Under the pieces are notes generated by a model. It ran no database searches. It was not told the origin of the DNA and saw only the letters and a program-made list of their open reading frames with translations. Made by a program: the position numbers and the translations under genes. Below, piece by piece: positions 1 through 6,891 of a DNA stretch of 6,895 nucleotides; positions within the stretch are counted from its first letter, which is position 1, and each line of letters starts with the position of its first letter. This stretch comes from Nanosynbacter sp. GTDB lineage: Bacteria > Patescibacteriota > Saccharimonadia > Saccharimonadales > Saccharimonadaceae. The stretch lies in NCBI GenBank assembly GCA_015257705.1, contig JABZJR010000036.1, positions 1 through 6,895 on the forward strand. The letters are read 5' to 3'.

Positions 1-1571
1 CCCTTAGATAGCTCGACTATCTTGTTTCCTTGAACTATTAAGAAGTGAGTTATACCTGAGTTATCGTTATACAGCGTCATCCAGTCAGCACGAATACTCC
101 ACGGTTTCATCCACGCACCCCTACGGTCGGTATCATAAATCCATATCTGGTTGTTGTAGTCAGCAGCAACAGGTAGCGCCCAATACACGCGACCTTCAAA
201 TGCTAGACCTACGGCTTTTTCTATAGCTTTACTGTTTAGGTTGCTAATAGCATCTTGAATAGTGTTAGTAATTCGTCTTGTAGATAGGACGTTCTGTAAT
301 TGTGGTAGAGTTCCTGTAGTATTAAATCCGCCACGGCTTGGATATAATAGGTCGTTATTGTAAATGACTACAGCATCAGGGCTATCTGTACCGTCAGCAC
401 CAGTATCTTCTTGTACTTGCCAGACTGTAATGGTATCCTCACCGTAAGTAATGTTTGTTGGTGTAATATAGAATCGTTTACCAGTACCGTTTGTACCGTT
501 AGCTAGGACTGTTACTTTAGGGTCTCCTTTACCATCTCGATATGGTCGTACTGCAAATGGTACTTCCTTGGTACCATTCCCTACTGGCGTATATCCACCG
601 CCATATCCAGGTGAGAAATCTAACTCATGACCATAATCACCACCACGCCATACATAGAATTGATTGTCTTTATCGCCAGTCATCCATATACGGCCATTGA
701 CTACATCAGCTCGTGTTGCTTTTGGACCAGCCGTGTTATTGTCTTTTGGTAGAGGTACTGACATGTCTAGACTACGCGATCCATTATCTACAAATACTGT
801 CTGATCCATTGGCAGTGCGGCAGCTAGACGGTAAAGTGTAGGCTCTCCGCCACCGTCAACACCAACACCACAGTAAATATTCCACGACTTAGCTTCTGTA
901 CTATCTGGACGCTTGACTGATAGGTTATGTTTTTCACCGTTCCACATATCTCGGTCGGTAGAGATTGCTTGAGATAATAGAGGCGATCCTGCGGTTTCAC
1001 CAACAGTAGAGTTAAAAGTAACTGCATAAAATACCTTAAATCCTGTACCAGTTAGCCCTACGTTTTTATCTAGTATTGGCTTTGCTGGATCTGATATTTT
1101 CTGAAATGCTACTATCTTCTTTGTTGGTATATCCAAGTAGCTAAGAGTATCTTCTCCATTCATGACTAGAAGATTGTTGCGTATTTGCTTGAAATGACCG
1201 CGGGCGGATTCGTGATATTCTTTACCTTCTACAACTTGCCATGCTAGGTCTTCACCTTTAGCTATACATAGCTTTGTTTTGCCATTTATTCTTTGAAGAC
1301 AAGCTAGCCAGTTTACGGATCCGTCTTTTGTAGTGCTACGAAATTCAGCCAATTCACCTAAGACTGTTCCTAGTGGCTGGGGACCATATTTAGCAGTACC
1401 ATGTCGCACGGTAATGACAGAGTCCTGATCCAATATCATATTCTCAGATGACCTTAGGCCTCTTAGCGGTGAGCGACCATCATCAAATGCAGTAACCACG
1501 CCGTTTGTCCAATCTTCAACCGACAGCCGCTGTATTTTTGGTGCTTTAGTATTGCTAGGGGGTTTTAGCAT
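1..1571 (-). CDS. Tail nozzle / DNA-stabilisation-like beta-propeller protein, 3' end outside window (partial)
   Basis: The minus-strand frame opens at ATG 1571-1569 and has no stop down to base 1, giving 523 complete codons with the C-terminus missing. An in-frame TGA two codons upstream makes this ATG the first possible start, and AGGAG lies 10 nt before it. The protein is beta-rich with no signal peptide or membrane segment. Residues 20-62 (DWTNGV...SPLRGLRSSENMILDQDSV...RHGTAKYG) match the opening typical of phage nozzle/stabilisation proteins. Short strand repeats follow (about 88-158). Residues about 175-265 look like an Ig/FN3-type insert (FYAVTF, GETAGSP, NIYCGVG, TVFVDNG). Further propeller-like strands include GRIWMTG, QFYVWRG, RVYWALP and QIWIYD. 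LPQLQNVLSTRRITNTI near 422-438 resembles a pattern seen in tail-hub proteins. The known family role is forming the distal tail tube/plug beneath the adaptor. It overlaps the adaptor gene by 7 nt (ATGCTAA), suggesting translational coupling. Alternatives are a P22 gp10-like plug or a T7 gp12-like nozzle, which cannot be separated by eye. Confidence 0.72.
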   Translation of the reverse strand, partial: MLKPPSNTKAPKIQRLSVEDWTNGVVTAFDDGRSPLRGLRSSENMILDQDSVITVRHGTAKYGPQPLGTVLGELAEFRSTTKDGSVNWLACLQRINGKTKLCIAKGEDLAWQVVEGKEYHESARGHFKQIRNNLLVMNGEDTLSYLDIPTKKIVAFQKISDPAKPILDKNVGLTGTGFKVFYAVTFNSTVGETAGSPLLSQAISTDRDMWNGEKHNLSVKRPDSTEAKSWNIYCGVGVDGGGEPTLYRLAAALPMDQTVFVDNGSRSLDMSVPLPKDNNTAGPKATRADVVNGRIWMTGDKDNQFYVWRGGDYGHELDFSPGYGGGYTPVGNGTKEVPFAVRPYRDGKGDPKVTVLANGTNGTGKRFYITPTNITYGEDTITVWQVQEDTGADGTDSPDAVVIYNNDLLYPSRGGFNTTGTLPQLQNVLSTRRITNTIQDAISNLNSKAIEKAVGLAFEGRVYWALPVAADYNNQIWIYDTDRRGAWMKPWSIRADWMTLYNDNSGITHFLIVQGNKIVELSK

Positions 1572-2230
1572 ATGTCAGACACTCCTGGAATCATACTTAG
1601 AGGTGCATATCTAGCTTGACTAGCATTATTCTCTATCATTTTTTCCATTAGCTGGTTGGCTTCATTGATGAGATTGCCATATTGGTTCTGTAAAAGAATG
1701 TCGTTGCGAGCATATTCAGCCGCACACATCACCACTAGCCACATTGGATTGTCTACTGGGACCATATCGCTTGGGCTTGCTAGCAGTGGGGCGCGTAAAT
1801 ACACAGGTATTGTTATTTGACCTCCAAGTACTGGGTCGTCACTTCGTATAGGGTCTATAAACACCAGCTTATTACCAGAGATAGTGCAGCAGTCTTGCCC
1901 TTTATACATTCCCGCTTGCTCTGGTGGCACTGTAGTGTATTCTTTAATCTGATTGTCTTTTTTGACCTTTATAGTGTCGCCGTATACGTTGCTTATCTTG
2001 GCAACCTTAGTAAAGTCAATATCATATTCCTGATTCGTCGATAGTGTTCCGATATCGTAATTAGGGTCATATAAAGACTGCCAATCAACATTAGGTTCAC
2101 TTTGCCACACAGGGATATACATGTTAGCAATACCTAGTATTTTCTGGTATTTCTTGTCTGTTTCTGGTAGGTTGCGCACCTTACCAGTAGCTTTCAGCAT
2201 GACTGCCGATATAAGTTGCGTAGTGTTCAT
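1565..2230 (-). CDS. Portal-to-tail adaptor (head-completion) like protein, 221 aa
   Basis: The complete frame starts at ATG 2230 with TTTAGGA ending 8 nt upstream, and ends with TAA at 1567-1565. The layout is an N-terminal helical part (residues 3-37, MNTTQLISAVML...KYQKILGIANMYIPVW), a beta-rich middle (about 68-147: VAKISNVYGDTIKVKK, NKLVFIDP, QITIPVYLRAP), then P-V-D-N-P and an amphipathic helix pair (160-203, WLVVMCAAEYARNDILL...NEANQLMEKMIEN). This helix/beta/helix order, with 'LVFIDP...YLRAPLL' followed by a helix rich in Ala/Glu, is the pattern I associate with phage adaptor proteins (SU10 adaptor type; T7 gp11 and P22 gp4 do the same job). Its length is close to T7 gp11 (196 aa). 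It would sit as a ring under the portal and receive the nozzle. It follows its own candidate promoter and leader and overlaps the nozzle-like gene. It contains four cysteines, including a CC pair near 114. The assignment is by pattern; a generic neck protein is the main alternative. Confidence 0.66.
   Translation of the reverse strand: MNTTQLISAVMLKATGKVRNLPETDKKYQKILGIANMYIPVWQSEPNVDWQSLYDPNYDIGTLSTNQEYDIDFTKVAKISNVYGDTIKVKKDNQIKEYTTVPPEQAGMYKGQDCCTISGNKLVFIDPIRSDDPVLGGQITIPVYLRAPLLASPSDMVPVDNPMWLVVMCAAEYARNDILLQNQYGNLINEANQLMEKMIENNASQARYAPLSMIPGVSDIC
1582..1586 (-). promoter_or_regulatory. Shine-Dalgarno AGGAG for the nozzle-like gene, inside the adaptor gene
   Basis: Read on the minus strand, AGGAG lies 10 nt upstream of ATG 1571 and within the last codons of the adaptor-like gene. 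With the 7-nt start/stop overlap it supports both the chosen start and translational coupling of the two genes. Confidence 0.7.
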
Positions 2231-2238
2231 GGCGTTTT

Positions 2239-2245
2239 TCCTAAA
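2239..2245 (-). promoter_or_regulatory. Shine-Dalgarno TTTAGGA for the adaptor-like gene
   Basis: On the minus strand AGGA ends 8 nt before ATG 2230, an ordinary spacing. It is unusual in that TTTAGG (2245-2240) is an exact complement of CCTAAA at 2296-2291 in the same leader, so it can be closed off at the base of the leader hairpin. Confidence 0.75.
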
Positions 2246-2296
2246 TTAAAAACACGGAGCCGGCTTATTATTGCCAGACGCTCGGTGTTCTTTAGG
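2240..2296 (-). promoter_or_regulatory. Candidate leader structure masking the adaptor ribosome-binding site
   Basis: In the leader RNA, CCTAAA (2296-2291) can pair with TTTAGG (2245-2240), the Shine-Dalgarno. Just inside, AACAC (2289-2285) pairs with GTGTT (2255-2251), and the inner hairpin stacks on that. The whole 57-nt element could therefore fold as one interrupted stem with the ribosome site in its base. The complementarity is seen directly; translational control is an inference. A competing view is that the helix simply extends the terminator-like hairpin. Confidence 0.45.
2248..2289 (-). terminator. Terminator-like imperfect hairpin with T-run between promoter and adaptor gene
   Basis: On the minus strand the stem is AACAC (2289-2285) with GTGTT (2255-2251), a C/C mismatch, GAG (2283-2281) with CTC (2259-2257), a 3-nt bulge CGT, and CTGGC (2277-2273) with GCCGG (2264-2260, one G.T wobble). 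The loop is the 8-nt AATAATAA. The stem runs directly into TTTTT (2252-2248), then AATTT. It could terminate transcripts of the large gene or attenuate the transcript from the promoter at 2317-2325, making a short RNA of about 60 nt. The mismatch and bulge make it weaker than a canonical terminator; an RNase III processing site is an alternative. Confidence 0.55.
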
Positions 2297-2316
2297 TCAC
2301 GCTGTTTTCTGCTTAT

Positions 2317-2325
2317 ATTATATCA
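2317..2325 (-). promoter_or_regulatory. Extended -10 promoter TGATATAAT upstream of adaptor gene
   Basis: The minus strand reads TG-A-TATAAT at 2325-2317, a perfect extended -10 for a housekeeping sigma-70-type factor. The expected start site is around 2311-2310, leaving an untranslated leader of about 80 nt. No good -35 box is seen 16-18 bp upstream (that stretch lies in the last codons of the large gene, AAAGCAT-like), which an extended -10 can compensate. It would drive the adaptor and nozzle genes. The motif is seen directly; activity is inferred. Confidence 0.55.
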
Positions 2326-2340
2326 TAATTATCACTATTA
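2323..2340 (-). other. Tandem in-frame stop array ending the large virion gene
   Basis: After the last codon GCA, the frame of the large gene reads TAA TAG TGA TAA TTA TGA. That is four consecutive stops using all three codons, one sense codon, then a fifth stop. The final TGA doubles as the first three bases of the extended -10 element. The array is read directly from bases 2340 to 2323; its meaning (fail-safe termination, or simply AT-rich promoter sequence) is open. Confidence 0.9.
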
Positions 2341-5300
2341 TGCTTTCTTAATGCGGATTCGCGTGTTTTTACTGGTGCTTGCACCATTCCACTTTTTTAA
2401 TGTATTAGTTATCTGTTTTTGAGTGTTAGTCTTGCTTATTAGGTTTTGTCCAATTTGGTTTATACTTGTGTTTTTTGCGGATGATTCGTTAGCTTTTGGT
2501 GCAGAAGATGTTAGACCCATACTCTTAGTGATTGCAGAAGCTAGTGGAGACGTGCTACCACCGCCGCTTGACCTACCACCTCTTCGTCCTCTACCTCTTC
2601 CACTACCTGAGCGTCCAGAGCCGCCTGAGGTATCTTTGGTTATCTTATTGCCGTCAGTGTCAAACTGAGTAGCATTAAGGGCGCGTGCTTCCTGTTTAGT
2701 TATGTAACCCTCAGCGCGTAGCTTATTGATTACACCATTTTTAGCAAACATTTGTCCTGTAATACTCTTTCGTCGACCATTAGCTAGTTCTTGTATTAGA
2801 TCCTCGTGTGATGATTCTTGAGCCTTTTGACGCCAGTAATTATCCATCAGACTTACTTCGTTATGAGATGTCATTGCACCGTACTCAATTTGATCCTTTG
2901 TATATCCAGATTCTTTGTAGTAGCGCTCTTTTACCCAGTCTGGCAAGTTTTTGTATTTACCAGTCATCATATTGACGGCAGTTTTAGCTTTATCTACCTT
3001 TTCTGTACCGTTCTGTAGTTTGTTTAATGTTGCATTAAATGAAGTGAACTCTTTTTTAATAGTTGATGTTTTATCAATGTCATACGCCTTCATCCAGTTG
3101 CGATAAGCTTCATCACCTTGTCCTTGAGATTGAGCAAGCTTTTTGTATACACCTTTTTCTACGTTACCATTCTTGTTTACTAGTAGTCCGTCTTGGAATG
3201 TATAGTCGCCCTTCTTTAGTTTCTTCTTAATTGAAGCGGCTTCTTTCTTGCTTAGTCCCTGTAGGTCTATTTGATTATCCGTTGCTTGTTTTTGTTGCGG
3301 GTTATTGTTGGCTGGCATGTTTATTTGCAGGCCGCTAGACGCGTTAGCTACTAGACCGCCAGTCTTAAATAGATTGACCCACGAATTCTTTCCTTCTTCT
3401 ACTTGCACTGGTATTAGTGCGTTTTTACCGAATAGAGCACCTTGCACCAAATTGAATGGATTGTCTTTTTCAAACTCAACCTTTGTCTCACCTTTGCCGT
3501 CTTTTACTTCGCCAGAGTGAGCCGCCGCAATACCCTGAATAGTTTTCTTTAATTGGCTACCTGCTGGCAATTGACCTAGGATGTTATACATAGCGTCTTT
3601 AGTTTTTGCTTCTGCCTTATCGTCATCACCATCTTCACGTGCTTTAGCTGCCTCGTCCAATTTGCCCTTAGTGTCAATCAACTTACGAGGTAAATCAACA
3701 ACTGGTATTGTACCGTCGTAACGTCCTAAGTTGCTCTCTTTGCCGAATAGCTTCTTGCGATCGTCTTTTGTCGTTGCAGCATTAACCATAGCTGTAGCTA
3801 TAGGTGCGGCTGTAACTGCTTGACCAGCTACTTTTTGAACCGTACGCTCTAGTTTAGCTTGTACTGAATTGTCTTTATCGTCATCATCACCACCACTTAG
3901 CCAGTCGCCTACAATCTCAATTAGTGTACCTAATGGATCAACTCCTGGCTTATTTCCAGTTAGCGCTTCTATCGCACTATATGCAATTGCCGTATTAACA
4001 GCAAGTGCCACTCTTTGTTTATTAGTCATCTGGTTCCATACATAACGGTTCTGTTGTGTCACTTCTCGCGTGAACTGTAAGAATGATGCAGACCATAGCC
4101 TATTATATGCCCGTGGGGTGCTTATCTGATCGCGTAAGGTTACCGTGTCATTAATGAATCGTTCTGCGTATCTAACTGCATCCGCGTCACTTAGTCCATT
4201 ATTGATTGCCTGATTATATTTAGCTAAGAAGGTATACTCAATAACGCCTCTTTCAACTACTTCCATAGGAATACCAGCAGTTTTCATAGTTTTTTCAAAC
4301 TTGGTGTCATCCGTCAGGTTATCATCTGCATACCTTAGGGCTAGAGCATCAGACTTCTGTAATATAGCTTTACGGTTTTTTAGCTTGAATGCCTGTATCA
4401 ATGCTTTCGGGTTGGTTGTAGAGAATAGAGCAGGTAGTGATGCCGTTTGAGCTACTACTGAATTCATATTGCCGACAATCTTAGATAGTGCCGCCTGCTT
4501 CATCAATGCCCTACCAGTTGCATCTGCGAATTTTCGCATTTTACTTGGCTCTGTATCGTTTACGACTCGTTGGAATGGGTCTGTCTTTCCAGCTAGTCGG
4601 TTTGCGTGTTCTTGGACAAATCCGACAAATTGAGTCAGTCCGTTTGCGCTATCAGACATCAGCTTCATAAAGTTTACGTCATTAAGCATCTTATCTAGAC
4701 TTTCAGACATATTGTTGGTGGTTTCTTTTAGACCATTTATATCTTTTGCGTCTAGTTTCTCTACACCAAACTTGTCAGCTTTTTTAACTAGACGACTGAG
4801 TTCTTGTATACCGTCTATTTTTCGACCAATTGCGCGTTCTAATCCGTATAGTTTATTTCTTACTTGCGTTAGCTCTTCGGCATCGACCTTACCAGAAGCA
4901 GCCGAATTATGCAGGGCGTCTACTCTGTCAGCTAGCTTTTGTATACCGCTAGTACCCTTACCTGCAAATTCTTGTCGTGCTTCGCTAGCTGCGCGCACTG
5001 CTACTTCCAGCGAGCGGTTCATTGTAATAGCATCTGTCATATGAATGTTATGTAGGGCTATCTTGCTGTATTCCATTAGCGGCGTAAATGGATCTGTTGG
5101 CTTTACGTCACCTACACGTTGCATAGCGAATTGATTAAACTTTTGGCTTGGCTTAAACAATCCCGTACGACCCGCCAGTTTAGACGGCAGTGATTGACGA
5201 GATTCAATGGCCACATCTCCGCCAGATAATAGATTCTTAGCGCCGCCATACATAGCCGCGATAGCTCCCTTACCAGACTGCATTTCTCCTAGGTGCGTAA

Positions 5301-6891
5301 TATAGTCTTTACGCTCCATAATTGGATCTTTACCTAACTCTACTCTCTTTTCGTTTTGGCGAGCTAGCAAGTTCTTGTATACAGCACGTAAGAAGCTATT
5401 GTATTGATCCAGAGCTTCAGAGGCACTCTTTCCGTAAACTTCTTCAAATACTTTCAAGCGTTCATCATATGATGGTGATTTTTCGCCACGTTTTGGACGT
5501 GATGGTTCAATTACATATACGGCGTCTTGTAACATTTGACGCTTTAGTGGACCGTGTTTTTTGGCTTGTTTTAGCAAGTTTTTGCGATAATCCTTTATCT
5601 GTTCACCGATAGCGTTGCCTTCTTTTACTGCGGCGGCGTTAGCTTGACGAGGTGTTTCAGACATAATATTCAGCAATGCCTCTTTAGTTTTATTGCCGCC
5701 CTTCTTAAAGTAGTCAAGACTGTTACTTCGCCTCAATGAGCCTGTTATACGGTCTATTATTCCTTCAGTAGTCCATGTTTGACCAGCACCAAAACGCATT
5801 TCTTTGATTTTACTGAAGTCAACATCACGCATATTCAGGTTCATCTTCTTTTTACCTGCATATATAGTTACGTTGCCGTCAGGTGTCATTTCAATATAGT
5901 TACCTAGAATTTGACCAGTTTGTGCGTCCACTACTCTACCAGACTCTATATAGTGTTTGTCTGGATCGAATGTAACTAGTTTATCGCTTGGACGATATGC
6001 CTTTTTATCTCCAGTTTGCATATAACCATCAAAAGCACTCACTAGTTCAGCATTTACACCCTTAGAGTTCTCTCTCCATATGTACTGAATAGCTAGACCG
6101 TCATCAAATGCACGCTTAGCTTCATCATTAACTGCCTTATCTGATCTAATATCGTCTATGAATTTCTTCTGTAGTGGTGAAGTTACTCTTGGTGCTTCAG
6201 CGCCTGTTCGTTGCCATTTACCAAAGATATTTCTGTATTCATAGAATGAATGGTATGCACCCTTCTCGTCCTTATAAATCATCTGTCGTGTATTGTGGGT
6301 AGCTGTATTTGCAGTAGTTGTAGGTGCTGGGACCGCGTGTTCCGCTCCAGGTAGTTTAATCTTTTCTTTTACTTCTGGTGCTATTTCGTCTATCGGGCGT
6401 AATCGTCCATTTTCATCTAACATACTGCCAGCGCGTGCGTTGGTGTTCAGTAGCGCCCTTTCTCCAGTGATATCATAGCCCTTCTGTTCGGCTAGTTTAG
6501 CAAATTGTTTTGCAACGGCTTTTTCATCAATACCAGTAGCTACACTAGCATTATGTACTATATCTGCTATTTTGTGCCTTGGACCTTCATCTAATCCTCT
6601 ATTTAGTATTTCTCCTAATGCCTGCTGCTTTTCAATTCGCTCTTTTTCTGCCTTAGCCTCTTCAGCACGTCGTTCTTTTTCTGCCTTCGCTTCTTCTATT
6701 TTCTTTTGCTTCTCAGCCTCTACCTTAGCTTCTTCTGCGTGTCGCTCCGCAATCATCTTCTGGGCTTCTTTAATTACGTCTGGATCCCTACGCCATTCTG
6801 CCAATAGGGTCTTTCTCTCTCTTTCTGCGCGTCGCGCTTCAGCTACTCGCTTAATTTCATCGATAAATGCGTCGATATCGTCATACCCCAT
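2338..6891 (-). CDS. Large internal / ejection-type phage virion protein, 1517 aa
   Basis: One uninterrupted frame starts at ATG 6891 and ends at TAA 2340-2338. The protein is mostly helical, very charged and contains no cysteine. Residues about 12-92 form an Arg/Lys/Glu/Ala coiled-coil-like helix with a repeated EEAKAEKER (66-74, 77-85). Residues 204-385 are a mixed alpha/beta part (IYKDEKGAYHSFYEYR; VTIYAGKKKMNLNMRDVDF). Residues 400-1000 are long helices including ERKDYITHL (near 526), PFTPLMEYSKIALHNIHMTDAI (near 601) and SASFLQFTREVTQQNRYVW (934-952). Hydrophobic helices follow at 960-977 and 1021-1040, separated by acidic GGDDDDKDN. NPFNLVQGALFGKNAL (1144-1159), an RGG-like basic patch (1423-1446) and a basic end (RIRIKKA) come last. 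The YITH and FLQF...N patterns and the NPFN..Q.ALFGK motif are of the kind I recognise in large polyvalent or ejection proteins of phages, which travel with the DNA into the host. No catalytic motif was identified. The start is uncertain: GGAG touches the ATG with no spacer, and the frame is still open to the window edge. A minor head or tape-measure role is less likely. Confidence 0.62.
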   Translation of the reverse strand: MGYDDIDAFIDEIKRVAEARRAERERKTLLAEWRRDPDVIKEAQKMIAERHAEEAKVEAEKQKKIEEAKAEKERRAEEAKAEKERIEKQQALGEILNRGLDEGPRHKIADIVHNASVATGIDEKAVAKQFAKLAEQKGYDITGERALLNTNARAGSMLDENGRLRPIDEIAPEVKEKIKLPGAEHAVPAPTTTANTATHNTRQMIYKDEKGAYHSFYEYRNIFGKWQRTGAEAPRVTSPLQKKFIDDIRSDKAVNDEAKRAFDDGLAIQYIWRENSKGVNAELVSAFDGYMQTGDKKAYRPSDKLVTFDPDKHYIESGRVVDAQTGQILGNYIEMTPDGNVTIYAGKKKMNLNMRDVDFSKIKEMRFGAGQTWTTEGIIDRITGSLRRSNSLDYFKKGGNKTKEALLNIMSETPRQANAAAVKEGNAIGEQIKDYRKNLLKQAKKHGPLKRQMLQDAVYVIEPSRPKRGEKSPSYDERLKVFEEVYGKSASEALDQYNSFLRAVYKNLLARQNEKRVELGKDPIMERKDYITHLGEMQSGKGAIAAMYGGAKNLLSGGDVAIESRQSLPSKLAGRTGLFKPSQKFNQFAMQRVGDVKPTDPFTPLMEYSKIALHNIHMTDAITMNRSLEVAVRAASEARQEFAGKGTSGIQKLADRVDALHNSAASGKVDAEELTQVRNKLYGLERAIGRKIDGIQELSRLVKKADKFGVEKLDAKDINGLKETTNNMSESLDKMLNDVNFMKLMSDSANGLTQFVGFVQEHANRLAGKTDPFQRVVNDTEPSKMRKFADATGRALMKQAALSKIVGNMNSVVAQTASLPALFSTTNPKALIQAFKLKNRKAILQKSDALALRYADDNLTDDTKFEKTMKTAGIPMEVVERGVIEYTFLAKYNQAINNGLSDADAVRYAERFINDTVTLRDQISTPRAYNRLWSASFLQFTREVTQQNRYVWNQMTNKQRVALAVNTAIAYSAIEALTGNKPGVDPLGTLIEIVGDWLSGGDDDDKDNSVQAKLERTVQKVAGQAVTAAPIATAMVNAATTKDDRKKLFGKESNLGRYDGTIPVVDLPRKLIDTKGKLDEAAKAREDGDDDKAEAKTKDAMYNILGQLPAGSQLKKTIQGIAAAHSGEVKDGKGETKVEFEKDNPFNLVQGALFGKNALIPVQVEEGKNSWVNLFKTGGLVANASSGLQINMPANNNPQQKQATDNQIDLQGLSKKEAASIKKKLKKGDYTFQDGLLVNKNGNVEKGVYKKLAQSQGQGDEAYRNWMKAYDIDKTSTIKKEFTSFNATLNKLQNGTEKVDKAKTAVNMMTGKYKNLPDWVKERYYKESGYTKDQIEYGAMTSHNEVSLMDNYWRQKAQESSHEDLIQELANGRRKSITGQMFAKNGVINKLRAEGYITKQEARALNATQFDTDGNKITKDTSGGSGRSGSGRGRGRRGGRSSGGGSTSPLASAITKSMGLTSSAPKANESSAKNTSINQIGQNLISKTNTQKQITNTLKKWNGASTSKNTRIRIKKA
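2554..2625 (-). other. Low-complexity Gly/Arg/Ser (RGG-like) segment of the large virion protein
   Basis: Codons for residues about 1423-1446 encode only Gly, Arg and Ser, with a GRGRGRRGGR core flanked by GGSGRSGS and SSGGGS. Such tracts are flexible and bind nucleic acid in known RGG-box proteins. Here the tract links the helical body to a short, Ser/Asn/Lys-rich basic C-terminus. DNA or RNA binding is an inference. Confidence 0.7.
6638..6696 (-). repeat. Two-copy 33-bp-period repeat in the coiled-coil coding region
   Basis: Bases 6638-6663 and 6671-6696 are near-identical 26-mers offset by 33 bp (11 codons), encoding the repeated EEAKAEKER in the N-terminal helix of the large protein. An 11-residue step is the hendecad period of some coiled coils. 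The differences (cgctc/cgttc, cttagcctc/cttcgcttc) are mostly silent, pointing to an old duplication under protein-level constraint. Confidence 0.75.

Noticed and set aside
824..1027. Minus-strand 67-aa open frame
   Set aside because: It lies inside the nozzle-like gene on the same strand in another frame; the longer frame has clear phage-protein patterns and this one does not.
2248..2289. Terminator acting on the plus strand
   Set aside because: The reverse reading has only GTGTTCTTT after the stem, a weak T-run, and there are no plus-strand genes to terminate.
1817..2422. Plus-strand frames at 1817-2044 and 2216-2422
   Set aside because: They are antisense to the adaptor gene and to the leader and stop array; no coding signal was seen.
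2423..2668. Plus-strand proline-rich open frame (81 aa)
   Set aside because: It is the antisense reading of the Gly/Arg/Ser tract of the large gene; it has no upstream ribosome site or neighbouring plus-strand genes.
4488..5612. Plus-strand open frames of 60-110 aa (4488-4670, 4712-5044, 5322-5612)
   Set aside because: They lie fully antisense to the continuous 1517-codon gene, lack recognisable domains and look like shadows.
6638..6696. Possible CRISPR-like direct repeats
   Set aside because: There are only two copies, in frame within a coiled-coil coding region, with no palindromic repeat or spacers.
2338..6891. Virion RNA polymerase (N4 type), lytic transglycosylase or tape measure as identity of the large protein
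   Set aside because: I could not find polymerase catalytic motifs, a transglycosylase-like Glu active-site context, or the regular hydrophobic repeats of tape-measure proteins.
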